Assembly: GCA_003833135.1 (NCBI GenBank)
Contig: QZLH01000218.1
Location: 28,861 to 66,092 of the forward strand
Direction: 5' to 3'
Origin: Oehlia diaphana
Lineage: Eukaryota > Glomeromycota > Glomeromycetes > Glomerales > Glomeraceae
DNA: 37,232 nucleotides
Every line of letters starts with the position of its first letter. Positions within the stretch are counted from its first letter, which is position 1. The notes below the pieces were generated by a model, which worked only from the letters and a program-made list of their open reading frames with translations, had not been told where the DNA came from and searched no databases. The translations under genes and the position numbers were made by a program. Below, piece by piece: positions 21,420 to 32,551 of the stretch.

Positions 21420-21930
21420 TAAATGAATAAATAAATAAATAAATTTTTGTGCATTTAATATACCAAACTTTATAATATAAAATGAAACCAAATCAATAAA
21501 ATAAAATATTTTCTTTAAAATAATTATATACTAATAATCATAATAATAATTGTCCGAAGCATAGCGAAAAATACTCGTGATTTACACGTAATCATCAGGT
21601 GTAAAAGAAAATCCAATATTTCTATCCAATAATTTTCACGAGAGAAATTCGGAAACGAAACGCCCTATTTTAGTCGACTTACGTGTAATGGAGTTTTCCA
21701 ACTATTGCGTCCTATCTCTTTACATAATTAATGTCTATCAAAAAATGCGCTCATATATCGATGATCAAATGACGTAGCGTTTCATTACGATTAATTGGAA
21801 ACCAATGTCACGGGATTGCAGAACGTCACATCGATTTCGACGTAAAATTTTTTAAAAATTTATTATATCTAATATCGAGATTCGTGATTTTATTAGATTT
21901 ATTAGCAAATGAACTGGGAGAATAAAAAAA
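21420..21930. other. AT-rich non-coding stretch
   Basis: No gene is supported. It follows the F-box remnant and precedes a transposon end, so part may belong to the interior of that element. The minus frame 21240-21491 is a shadow of the pseudogene. Confidence 0.45.
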
Positions 21931-21985
21931 GTTCATTATAAGCCAAATTTACTATAACGAGCTTCACTATAACAAGCGTTGACTG
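21931..21985. mobile_element. pogo/Tigger-like terminal inverted repeat (right end)
   Basis: Read on the minus strand the end is CAGTCAACGCTTGTTATAGT, then GAAGCTCGTTATAGT, the classic shape of pogo/Tigger (Tc1-mariner) ends, which begin CAGT and carry repeated GTTATAGT/CTATAAC motifs. It is followed by TA at 21986-21987, the target duplicated by this superfamily. No transposase frame and no partner TIR were found, so it is a solo end or a badly decayed element. Confidence 0.6.
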
Positions 21986-21987
21986 TA

Positions 21988-22925
21988 GTAATTTGTAAAA
22001 TTAATTTGTTATGGATATCCAAATATTGGAGTTGATTTAGAATTTTTGAAATTATATAATTTTCGTGAATCGCGTCCTTAGAAAACAACATTATCGCTCT
22101 GATGATACCGAAATTTCCTAACAATACAAATAAGACAACCATTTTTCGTTACACGAGTTAATGCATGATTGGTTAAGAATTTGACAAATCAAATAACCCG
22201 TAAAAGTTACTATAAATTATTATAGTCGTAAAAGATTTCTTAACGATGATTTATTATCCTTTAATACACTGGTAAAGAAGGCATGACGTACAAATAATAA
22301 CAAATAAATAATACATGTATATTGAAGAATTCAAAAATTAATAATATTTTCCACAAACTACTTGGAATGATTATTGTTTTAATATTCAAAAATTAATTAA
22401 AATTTCGTTATTTATAATTTAAATTTGTTTATACTTCTATAAATATAATTAAAAATAAAACAATAAGGATAATATAATATTAACGCACAACAAATGAACT
22501 TTATTTTTGCGATCTAACTATTAAAGGAGAGCTACGTTAAATATTATTATAGACATATTCTATGCGCGTATGCGTAAAAAAAGAATAATTATGGATATAT
22601 AGCATATTTATGTGTAAAAATTACTTATTAAGTAACGGACAGGATGAGTATACAATAATGAATAATGAGTTCAGATAACAGTTTTTATTGTAACAAATGA
22701 ATGAATAGTTAAATGCGGATGAGTTTAAGTGACGGATAAACTTATAATGACTTAAATGATGGAATGATGAATGTTGGAAGATTTAAAAAAAAATTTAAAA
22801 TTTTGTTTTTAAAAGAAAAAAAAAACAAGTTGGGAGAGACAGATTTATATAGCAAAACGAACAACACGTTTATCATCAGTACGATAAGATAGATCTATCA
22901 CCACAAATCACAGTTAATTCCTGTC
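21988..22925. other. AT-rich non-coding stretch
   Basis: No gene is seen; the minus frame 21936-22142 overlaps the transposon end and is a shadow. A TATA-like TTTATATAGC lies at about 22845-22854, about 75 bp before the small ORF that follows. Confidence 0.4.
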
Positions 22926-23036
22926 ATGAGTTATAAAGTTGCACCGATTACATTGATTTGGTTGCAAATTTTTTTGTGTTTTGGATATTTTACGTTACAG
23001 GTATTCATAATAGAAATTATTGAGTTATGTACGTAA
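22926..23036 (+). CDS. Possible first exon or small ORF with a signal-peptide-like segment
   Basis: ATG 22926 opens a 36-codon frame, MSYKVAPITLIWLQIFLCFG then YFTLQ. A Lys near the start followed by about 15 hydrophobic residues resembles a secretion signal or membrane anchor. A GT after CAG (23001) could be a donor with an acceptor TTTATCAG near 23062, but splicing there meets TGA within two codons, so no longer product results. A TATA-like box lies about 75 bp upstream. It may be a small secreted or membrane peptide, a broken first exon, or chance. Confidence 0.25.
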   Translation: MSYKVAPITLIWLQIFLCFGYFTLQVFIIEIIELCT

Positions 23037-24894
23037 CTTTACAATATTTCTAAATTTTATCAGGATTGATGATAAATAAATTGTGAAAGTTTGGGAGATG
23101 AAACAGAAAAATGTATGAGATCATTTATGTTAGCATATAATCGGTTATATACTATTTCCTGTATTTTATTTTCCATAACTGATACGGCTAATTTTTTGGG
23201 TGGCGCGATTTTTGACACGATTTTCACGATATTTAAATTTGATTGGATGGCTGGATAACCATGTGATTATGATTTTGCTGAAATTCTGCCAAAATAATTC
23301 CCGGCTAAAATTATGGCGCCTTACTAGAAATTAGGCCGAAATTATGTTAATTTCAACCAATCGCGAATTTGCGGAAACTTCGTTGAAAATCACCCTGGAC
23401 ACCCTCATCACCTCATGTATAGACGTTTTATTACATTTACCACTTAAAAAATCCCATTTTTTAAATAAATTGAAATCCTTACCGCAGGTTCATATACTGT
23501 ATATATATTTTTGTTTAAATTCAATTTTATTATATTAAAGTTTTTTTTTCATTCCTCTTCTTGAATAATTTAAAGGAATTTCAGCTCTTTTTTTATTTCC
23601 TGTTGATGTTCATGCACTGGCAAAGGTAATAAGTCATATGATTTTTTTTCTTTTGTTCTTTTTACCGAGAGCAGAAAGAATTCATTTTCTAAGCAAGTTA
23701 ACTTGAATTTTATTTTGGTTGTGGTACAAGTTTTTTCTCCAATATTTCTTTTCACAACTTCTTTGTATTAGATTCAAATTAAAATTCAGAATGAGTAAAC
23801 AAATGTTCAACTGAGAAATCTAGAAGTTTAAGTCATTTTTCCTTGAAACAAAACTAGAATGATAAGGAAACGATAATGCTGTGTAATAAGCGATGTGTTC
23901 ATATTTACTATCGGGTATTCAAATTAACGTGTCACAAAATTTGTTTAGGACTCGAACATGTCAGAAAATATTTACCAAATAGATAAATAAATTTTACCAT
24001 CAAATAAATAAAAAAAAAAATAACGATTGTTTTATTCAAATTTTTTATACCCCGCGTGAAATCTAAGTTTTGCACGCACAAACAAAAATGTAATTTGAAT
24101 AAACAAAAATTTATTAAGTCAGCATACCCTGTTGTATAAAATAAGTTAAATTATAATTTCTGTTCCACTGTCATTTATATGTTTTTGTTCATTGTTTCTA
24201 AATTCAGTTTTTTGTACATTAATTAATGATAGTACAAAAACAAATGAACAATATTAATATGCAGGTTGATTTGTCACAGAATTTTCGCAATGAGGTCGGC
24301 TAAATAAATTTCCTGAAATATGCTGTATAACTGCTGTATTATCGGCAATTTAGTAAGTGATTTATCCGGCATCACGTGATTTTTTTATAATTAAAAAATG
24401 ATTCGTGATTGCATCGTGATACCGTCGAGCAGAATCAATTTCGCAAAATTAGGAAATGGTTATGAATATGTTCATCGCTTTGGTTCGATTTATTGGCTAA
24501 CGATATGAGAGAATATGCATGTATTTTATTTACGTCTCAAATAACTTTAGAAATATTGTAAAATCAAACTACGAACATAACTAAGTCTTTAAGATCATTA
24601 TCGGAGTTATTGTAGAATTCTTCTTTATAGGGTAAGATGGACTTAATTCTACATACTACAGTATTTCTCTATACTAAATTTTACAATATTTACAAAGATA
24701 GATAGCGAATAAATTTATACCAAATTGGAAGAACATTTGTGAAAATTCTTGAAAAAAAGACCTCAAGTAAGAACAAATTTTATTTTAAACCGTAAATGTA
24801 TTCCGCAAATATAAATGTTAATCCGGAATTTAGCCTCAAATCGTGGAGATTATAATACTATTAGTAACAATTTGGTGTTAGATTTTAGGCGATT
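23037..24894. other. Non-coding stretch
   Basis: Small GC-richer patches with GGCGCG and GGCGCC at 23203-23325 look like fragments of an old repeat. A hairpin lies at about 24209-24241 (TTTTTTGTAC pairing with GTACAAAAAC). ATCACGTGAT is at 24371-24380. Weak frames 23344-23538 (plus) and 23570-23755 (minus) have no recognisable content. Confidence 0.45.
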
Positions 24895-25072
24895 GGATAT
24901 TAACGATATAGATGTCGTGTAATCTGTCGAAACTACCAAAGGGACAGGTAGATGTTATTGAATATCAACGATATAGATATCATGTATATCATGTCGATAC
25001 TGCCAAAGGGCCAGGTAGATGTTATTGAATATCAACGATATAGATCATGTATATCGTGTCGAAATTACCAAA
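24895..25072 (+). repeat. Tandem repeat of about 66 bp, 2.7 copies
   Basis: Units begin at 24895, 24960 and 25027 with GAATATCAACGATATAGAT or a close variant, continue through CATGTCGATACTGCCAAAGG and end CAGGTAGATGTTATT. Units are 65 and 67 bp; the third is truncated at CCAAAT. The frame 24952-25137 merely reads through it. Confidence 0.9.
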
Positions 25073-26313
25073 TATTATACATTTTACTAATTGTTTTTAA
25101 TTGGGGGTTTGCATTTTTTTTACGGTCCTATTTATAATGTAGGCAAAAATGTAACTTTAATTGCTTATATACCATATTTAGGAGTTGAATATTTCAAATT
25201 TAAGGAAACAAGGTTAAGAGGAAAAACAAATATTCCAAAAATATCATCTCAAATAAAATTTATGGTATATTTATCTCCTATATATGGCAACAATTAAAAT
25301 AAAACTTTTGTAATTTAATTACACACACGATTACTTGTTGAGCATCGTGTGTAACAAGTAAAAAAAATTGATAAGATACAATTTATAAAAAAAATATATG
25401 TGTCTGTTCATGTTGAAACATAACGATTGTATTTACATTATAGTGATACATAAGAAACAAAAAGGTTGATAAAAGAGTTAAAAGTGAACAATTTTAAATG
25501 AATAATTTATTTCGCATTCAGTTAATAATACTTGACGAATGCAATAATGATAATTATTTACACATACGACAAGCTATTGGTTTTTTGGATATTTAGGTTC
25601 ATGAGAAAAAAAAGATTTATATTTATACATTCGTCGACTTCGCTAGCGATCATTATTAATCGTTTGATAAGCCAATATTGGACTATCATTCATAGTATAA
25701 TGAATTGTTTAAAGAATTGTTTACATGTAATGGTCGTTTCATAAATGGTAAATCTTGAAAGTCGTTCCGATCCCCGATTGTCTGTTTAGCATTTAGCGTT
25801 TCCCAAATGTAATGATTCATTTTTAATCTTTGGAATGACAAACAATACGCTTGTATATTTAAAATGAAAAATTTCAAATTCCGTAAGGAATAAATCTTCT
25901 TGTTTCACTAATCAAACTACATGAGAAAATAATGGATATTGTTTTACATATGTGTATTGTGCCAAAAATACTGTATATTAAATTATTATATTTTTAAAGC
26001 GTTTCTATAAGGAAGTGTAGAAATGTTTGAAACGATTATCTGTTACAAATGCCTCTATTTGTCAATTTCGGATTGGATTCTTCCATCTTTTTTCACTTCA
26101 CTTTTTTTTACAAATCGAGTAATCTTTATTTTATTCGCGATATATGTTCGATATCTACTAATATTACAAAATTCGAAGTATTGAATTAATACATTACCGA
26201 TACTCAATCTTATACTTTCACTAAAATATTAATAAACGAAGAAAACTTTGGACTTATTTTACTTTACAACATATATAGGTATATATGGTATATCAGTAAC
26301 AAATTTACATATA
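25073..26313. other. AT-rich non-coding stretch
   Basis: Frames at 25091-25297, 25532-25744 (plus) and 25686-25877 (minus) have no motif, overlap each other and fall within chance expectation. A near palindrome CACACGATTACTTGTT / CATCGTGTGTAACAAG lies around 25322-25360. Confidence 0.45.
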
Positions 26314-26440
26314 CAGTCGGACCTCTATATAATCACATCCAAATTGGTGATTATAAAGAAGTAAAGAAGTGTGATTACATAGAGTAAAACCTCTATATAT
26401 TCACAAAAATTAATTAAGGTGATTTTATAGATTGCAAATT
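26314..26440. mobile_element. pogo/Tigger-like terminal region (left end)
   Basis: Begins CAGTCGGACCTCTATATAAT and is preceded by TA, as expected for this superfamily. ACCTCTATATATTCAC recurs at 26391-26405, and GTGATTACATAGAG at 26371-26384 is an inverted copy, so several TIR-like repeats are packed together. No transposase frame follows. Probably a decayed or MITE-like derivative; the right end was not found. Confidence 0.55.
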
Positions 26441-27226
26441 AAAATACAGTATAGTAATAACAGATATCAGCTCAATTGGATACAATTTTGTCTTAACTCC
26501 GAAAATTCCAATATATAAACGATGTGCAAAAGTTACCCATTCTTTAAAAAAACACCAAAAAAAAAAAATTTTTTTTTAAAAAAAATAAATAGTTAACTAC
26601 TAAAGAAAAAAAATTCCTAAATAATAAATAAATTATTCTCGGTTTTTCATTTTTTCGAAAGAATGTCTTCAAATTTATTAATGAAAGTTCCTATTGCCAC
26701 CTAAGGCCGTCGAATCTTTTACACAACCTCATCACAGTCATTGACTTATAACAAAAATGGTCTTAAATTCCTTTCACTGTATCTTCAATAGAAAATAATT
26801 TGGGTTTTATTCATAAAACTATTTCTGATTATGGCGGATATACCCTATATATAATGACGTCACCATCTAAAAATCTACTATAATAGTAAAAATTCTTATC
26901 AAGAAAAAGTTTCTTCCAAATCATCTCCTGAGATCTACACACCATCTGAAAAGTATCCAAAAGTTTATTGCGAAGAAATGATTCATCAATATCATTCTCA
27001 GCATCATCACCATTTAATGATGGTTCGTCCAGCACAGATCCATTCCCACAGAATCATGCCAATGAAACTTAAACAAACATGACATCTAAAAAAAAAGCAA
27101 AAAACAAATCAAACAAATTCAAAAAATTAATTTAAAAAAAGAGGTAAAAGAATCAGAGCCACGACAATTCTTGTTATAATTCCTGTTGTTGTAAAGGAGA
27201 AATCATGATACCAACACTCTTCTCCT
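26441..27226. other. Non-coding stretch with a weak minus-strand frame
   Basis: A minus frame 26829-27035 (MLDEPSLNGDDAENDIDESF..., acidic) has protein-like composition but no recognised family. It could be a remnant of the interior of the neighbouring transposon. The rest is A/T runs. Confidence 0.35.
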
Positions 27227-27573
27227 ATGAAATTCTTTGATTTGATAAATTATATTGCACAATTAAATCTTGATTTGGATATACTTGAACATGTAATAAC
27301 ACCAAACATCATTTGGAAAAAAAGAAACCCTTTAGAAAATTTATAAAAAAGCTCTCTTTACGTCTTACACCTCTTCAATATTTAAGAGCCAAATTCATTT
27401 TAATTTCAACAGCAAAAAGTTTTTTGCAACAATCACTCCCGTTTCGTAAGACTGATGCACAAAGACATCTTCCAATAGATATCAATAAATCTAGTAAATT
27501 ATGGGATTGGTTTACGCAAACCGGTTGGATAAAAACTGTTACAAATGAAATTATTCAATTTATTATGAATTAA
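27227..27573 (+). pseudogene. Frameshifted coding remnant, unidentified
   Basis: ATG 27227 opens 39 codons, MKFFDLINYIAQLNLDLDIL, then ITPNIIWKKRNPLENL and a stop at 27344. The overlapping frame from 27313 continues as KLSLRLTPLQYLRAKFILIS, then KTDAQRHLPIDINKSSKLWD and WFTQTGWIKTVTNEIIQF, to a stop at 27571. The switch is near 27330-27345 beside an A run, a single-base indel. The join reads as one helical, basic protein of about 110 residues with several Trp. The family is not recognised; no start-proximal motif suggests a transposase. It is a decayed gene piece or a sequencing indel. Confidence 0.45.
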
Positions 27574-28488
27574 TTATGTTTTTTTCTTATTAAATTTATG
27601 GATCATTATTAATAATTTTTAATCCATATTATAGCAACTTATCTGAAGAAATGGATTATCATTAGAAGTGGGATCAAAATCGGACTTAAATTCAATATTA
27701 AGTGTCACATTTGTTAGCAACTCTAGAATCTTTAATCTCAATATCATAGGATTTCTGAGTAACACAAACCTACATAAAATAAAATATTGAGATTCGTAAG
27801 AAATAAATAAATTAGTCTCCTTACACGGTGCGTGCAAATGCTAATATATAGAAGTATGGTTTCAAAAATATTAAGACATGGATATCTAACAAATAAAAAA
27901 AAATTAGGTAAAAAATAATATTAGTATTTTAAATTCATCTTATTTTAAAAAATTTAAAATTATTAAAATTTAGTTAATTAATTTATGAGTTTAATTAATA
28001 ACTGAATTGCAAAATCCAAATCAAGAAAATTGAAATCCATTAGAAAATTGACCATTATTGAGCGACTGTAACCCATGTAATTTTCCACCAAACTACCCTG
28101 CTTATTTCCTTTTATATTTTGTATTTACTTGTAACACGTGATTTATAATTCGTTTATACAGCAAATATTTTTTAGATTTATAATAACGAAGATGTAATAT
28201 TTCAGTAATAAGTAAATAAATTGCCAAATTAAATAAAAAATTTTTATTAAAAAATTAACCCAAAACCCCAAAAAATGGCAAAAATAAGTAATTTCTTGCT
28301 TTTTTCCAATGAAACTAAATAACGTTTCAAATTTGCTGATTTATTATAAATTCCTGCTTAACGTAATCTTCTCATCTCATTTAATTTTCAGTTGCTATTT
28401 TACCATCATGGTAACAATAACGAATAACAATGAAATATTAAGAATTTTGCTTATAATAAACTTGAAAGAGGAACTACTCGTAATAATG
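27574..28488. other. AT-rich non-coding stretch
   Basis: No gene is supported. The minus frame 27619-27837 and plus frame 28309-28569 have no motif, and the latter runs into the foldback element. ACACGTGATTT occurs near 28134. Confidence 0.45.
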
Positions 28489-29013
28489 ACCCTTAATGGG
28501 GTTTGGTTCTTCACCGACAATAATTTCACGACAGTGTTATTTCACCGACATAAAAAAAATAAATATTGAACATGAGATATTTTTATTATAAAAACTTTTT
28601 ATTTAGATTTTAGTTTAGATCTAATAAGTAAGTATTGATACTTACTTCCGTTAGTAGATATAATAACATATAGTTATATCTATTATATTTTTTTTTTTTT
28701 TATTTTTAAATTTCGCGCGTTACTTAATCATCACGACAAAACATTAATACATTTATTTAAAAAAAATAAACTATTGTGAAAAGTACTTTTATAATTAATC
28801 TAAATCAATTTCTCTATGATAGTAGTAGTTTTTTTGTATTTTATTAAATCTAACTAAGAAATACGTGTTACTAACAAAAAAAATCTCATTTCATATAAAG
28901 GTATATGTAAAAATATTTTTTATATATGTCGGTGAGGTGAAACGTTTGTCGGTGAAATGATGTCAGTGAAGTAATTGTCGGAGAGTTAAACGCGACCCCA
29001 ATAATGGTGGGTC
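28489..29013. mobile_element. Foldback element with TTTCACCGACA arms
   Basis: The left arm (28489-28553) carries TTCACCGACAATAATTTCAC and TTATTTCACCGACATA. The right arm (28925-29013) is its inverse, TATGTCGGTGAGGTGAAACG, then TTGTCGGTGAAATGA and TAATTGTCGGAG. Outer ends GACCCTTAATGGGGT and ACCCCAATAATGGTGGGTC also pair. Arms are degenerate arrays of a ~16-24-bp unit. The ~370-bp middle is AT-rich and non-coding. It resembles, in motif and plan, the element at 34137-34722. Confidence 0.7.
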
Positions 29014-30080
29014 TACAAGCTTTAATTTTTAATTACGCTTATAATTAAACTAGGAAGAAAACTATTTGTAATAACTTTGATATAAGTTCAAAAGATTTGT
29101 GTTTAGTTTGGCTACTTTAAATTCGTTGTTAAGAAATCTAAGAAATCTACCGGAATTTCAAGAGAATCTTGAACTTACCTACAAAACATTCTTTAACCGT
29201 CTACGTTAAATAGTTTTCTGGATGAAAATAAAGGAATTGCCCGCATATTATCTTTACCCGTAATAAAATAATATCGTAGTAAATGACGCAATATCATAAG
29301 ATAAATAAATTTTAGACGATTACCATTATAATGATAAATTACTAATTCCATGTTATCTTGTGATTTGAATTTATATTTTATCTTGTATTTTTAGCGTCAT
29401 CATTTTTTCTTTTGTCAAAATTAAGGTCATTATCTCTTAAAAAAGTATTTTCCTGGACATAATTTATTACTTGTTATATGTTCGAGTTCATTATTTAAAT
29501 TTCCTCCTTCATCTCCAAATAATACAAAATTTAAGGAGGTAAACATAACGTTGTACCGGATATTTCTGTTTCATTTGTATCATTTCAGAACTTTGATTTA
29601 TAAAACACGTACATAAAAAAAAATGTTCAAATTAAATTAAATATATAATTATTTTTAGTGGCAATAGAATTTATTGTCATCCAAATTCATCCAAATTCAT
29701 CCATATTTTTTCAAACTGGATAACGAATATCCGAATCGTAAACATTGCATATTATTAATCAAAAAGATGATTATAAATCAAAATATAGATAATATTTAAA
29801 CAATACAATATAAAGTAATAATAATAGGTCGAAATATAGAATTTCGTCATAATACGATATAACAGCCGAGGAGTACCAAATTTGTATTTCATTTAACAAA
29901 GATAATTTTACAATAGATAATTATAGAAATGTTGAACATAATCTTTATCGCTTTATCGTGATATTAAACATGAAACCATATCGTTTCAGAAATAAGGTTA
30001 AATTAAAATTTTTAATTTTCTCACGGAAGAACAATACCTAATTTAAACTGGAATATTTTAATAAAACAATGAAATTCTAT
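29014..30080. other. AT-rich non-coding stretch
   Basis: No open frame of 60 codons. A small direct repeat TCATCCAAATTCATCCAAAT is at about 29677-29703. No RNA gene is seen. Confidence 0.5.
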
Positions 30081-30253
30081 ATACCGAAACCTCGACATAT
30101 CGGATCGTAAGTAAATATCGGAATTTGGGTCTGGAACGGATAACATAATTAATTTACCTCGATATAACGAAATTCTTGATATAACGGATTTTTGACAAAT
30201 TTACTAATGGAACGGATGGTTTAATTATATCGAATTTCACTATGTATACAGTA
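30081..30253. mobile_element. Degenerate pogo/Tigger-like terminal sequence
   Basis: GAAACCTCGACATATCGGAT, ACCTCGATATAACGAAATTC and TTGATATAACGG alternate, and the segment ends CGAATTTCACTATGTATACA with TACAGTA. Repeated CGATATAACG words and the CAGTA next to TA match the subterminal pattern of pogo/Tigger ends. No transposase frame is present and the partner end is uncertain. Confidence 0.45.
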
Positions 30254-30684
30254 TAAATAATATTATTTTTGTGTTATTCGGGTGACTTCCTAAAATCCAT
30301 AATTTATTGCTAAATTGGATTTGGTCTAAAAAAAGATTTGTTTATTGGTTTGTCATTGTTTGTGTAATTTGTGTAATTTGTAATATGGAGTTTTTCCGAC
30401 ATCAAATAAAAATTGCGAAAAGTTATGATCATATTACTTTTTGTTTGTAAAATAATTATATAACGGTAACACGCTCTCCTTTTAAAAAAAAGTAAAATCC
30501 GTTAATCTACATCCTCGAACCAATTGCATGATAAAATAACACAAAAGTACTGGTCTAATAATTCAAAAATTTGAGACACAGATATTAAACTGTTAAATAT
30601 CTTTAGGAAAAGCGTATACACAATTTCAAATATATTATGCAATTGTAAGAATTGTTATAAAAAGTGTTCAGAATTTTTTAATTT

Positions 30685-30720
<36 letters not shown>

Positions 30721-30746
30721 AATATTTAAAAAAAAAAAAAAAATTT
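30254..30746. other. Non-coding with a long poly-A run
   Basis: No gene is seen. A run of about 29 A at 30691-30718 is followed by a shorter run at 30728-30743. This could be an old retroposon tail, but no retroposon body was identified upstream. Confidence 0.5.
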
Positions 30747-30995
30747 AATATAATCTTTTCATAAAATTTTTTTTTAAATTCTCCCGATTTCTAACTATAA
30801 AAAAAAAAAAATAAAATTTAATGATAAATTTAATGACTTTTTTAATTCTCCCGATTTCTAATAAAAAAATAACAAAACATTATTTTCATGACATAAATTA
30901 ATGACTCTTTTCATAACAATTTAATGACACTCAATTCTCCCGATTTCTTAAATAAAAAAAAAAAAAAAATTAATGACACATAATCTTTTCATTTG
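30747..30995 (+). repeat. Imperfect tandem repeat with TTCTCCCGATTTCTAA
   Basis: AATTCTCCCGATTTCTAA occurs at about 30778, 30844 and 30933, each followed by an A-run and a TTAATGACA-type segment. TAATCTTTTCAT occurs at both ends (30751 and 30980). Spacing is uneven, 66 and 89 bp, through A-run length changes. Confidence 0.75.
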
Positions 30996-31814
30996 CATTT
31001 ACATAACCGCTCGTGCCGCCTGCACCGAAAATCAAATCATTAACTACTACCACCAAAGAAGATAAGATTTTATTGCTTGGCAGCAGCGTATAAAATCTAC
31101 CGGAATGTGTTCAGTGAATCGGATTTTTTCGTGTTACTTTCTTACCCCTCCTAACGAATGATAAACATGGAAGACTGGCTCTTCTAACGAGGCAAATTCA
31201 GAAGGATGACGATAAGAATACGCGACATTCCTTATCTTCCAGTGATCGAGATTTTTTACACGCTGCTTAGCAGTTATTTTTTTTATTATAAGAATTTTTT
31301 TTCTAAAAAAAAACATTTTTTATATTTGTATATGAGAAAAAAAAATAATTTCTAAGAGTGAACTAAAATCGCTATTTTAGAACCTTTCGTTATTAATTCG
31401 TTTATTATTTATTTACGTTACGTTATCGTACTGTTTGTTATATCACTCGTATTTACTTATCGAAAAATTTCCACGACTAAATAATATCTCGTTTTCCCTT
31501 TTATATAAATTCTTGTTCTCTTTAATTGTGTTGTTTGTAATATGCCATATTTAGAGAGTTTTTGCCAGGTTAAATAAAATGAATTTTTGCCGTAATTGCC
31601 GTAATTGACGTAATTTTAAAAGAGAAATATTTATTTTTCTCTCATAAAAATTGATACGAATATATCCAATTAAATGAAGTTAATACAAATAAAAAAAAAT
31701 TTGTGATTTCGTTAACTTTTTTTTGTATCATTTCATCATCATCGAGGCTTAGTACTCTCAAATCTCTCACTGTAGGTTTAAACGTATAATTTATATTGGC
31801 CTTTTTTTGATACA
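30996..31814. other. Mostly non-coding stretch
   Basis: A minus frame 31134-31316 contains DHWKIRNVAYSYRHPSEFAS and EEPVFHVYHSLGG, which looks somewhat protein-like, and the area is slightly GC-richer than its surroundings. No family is recognised and no start or splice context supports it. Confidence 0.35.
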
Positions 31815-31942
31815 TGATGTGGCTTTACCTTAGATTAGTACATATGTTGCAATCGTTGCATGATTAAAGTCAAAGTCAAATAATATGTAAAATCATGCTT
31901 TGTTACAGAAGGCTGTGCAAAGCCACATTGAAAGCCACATCA
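31815..31942. mobile_element. MITE-like element with TGATGTGGCTTT ends
   Basis: A 128-bp segment begins TGATGTGGCTTT and ends with the exact reverse complement AAAGCCACATCA. A near copy, CAAAGCCACATT, lies just inside the right end. Immediately to the right is a short GCATCA triplication. There is no coding capacity. Only one copy is in the window, so the mobile nature is inferred from form. Confidence 0.5.
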
Positions 31943-32246
31943 GCATCAGCATCAGCGATGGTAAAACTTTCTCACATTCCTTCTCATCATCTCATGTTTG
32001 TTCAAATTGAATTTGTCCAATTTTTTTTTTGAATTTTGTGGTAAACACAGCCCACACTACTAATAAGCCCATCTTTGCTTTCTCTAAGCCAAGGAAATTA
32101 GAATTAATTTATAGAAGAACTTATATTAAGTTTATAAAATATTACTACTATAACTTATTGAACGAGGTAAATTTATCCGAAGCTAAAATGCTTTGCATCA
32201 AAATTACGAAAGATAAAAGCAATTTAATAAATTTCTCCTGTAGAAA

Positions 32247-32375
32247 ATGTCAAAAATCACGGTGTGGTGATCAAGCATTAGTGCGGGCGGAGTTTCATGA
32301 CATTTTTAATTCTGCCCAAAATTCTATCCTAATTCTGGTGAGATGACAATCACCATCAGGTTGATATTTAACAAT
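32247..32375. mobile_element. MITE, family A, copy 2
   Basis: 129 bp, same length as copy 1. The right half is nearly identical to copy 3: GGGCGGAGTTTCATGACATT, TTTAATTCTGCCCAAAATTC, CTAATTCTGGTGA and GACAATCACC, ending GATATTTAACAAT. The left end (ATGTCAAAAATCACGGTGTG) is a degenerate form of the TIR. It overlaps the end of a frame at 32029-32346, which is therefore not a genuine gene. Confidence 0.85.
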
Positions 32376-32535
32376 AATCCTGTTCAATTCATTTAAAAAA
32401 ATTGATCCGAATGTTTCGAAATTGAATATATATGCAATATGAGCTTGGATTTTGAACAGGGCTAATGTTTAAATTTTATCCGTAATTCACGTAAAATTTC
32501 CGTGACTGAACTTGGATAATTTCATGATTTGAGGC

Positions 32536-32543
32536 TATAAATT
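32536..32543 (+). promoter_or_regulatory. TATA-like box upstream of the MATH-BTB gene
   Basis: TATAAATT lies 152 bp before the ATG at 32695. A start site 25-35 bp downstream would give a 5' leader of about 120 nt and would leave the upstream ATG at 32552 outside the transcript. Inferred from spacing only. Confidence 0.35.
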
Positions 32544-32551
32544 CCGGGAAT

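Noticed and set aside
32029..32346. 105-codon plus-strand frame upstream of the MATH-BTB gene
   Set aside because: Starts at a TTG, and its last third is MITE copy 2; no domain recognised.
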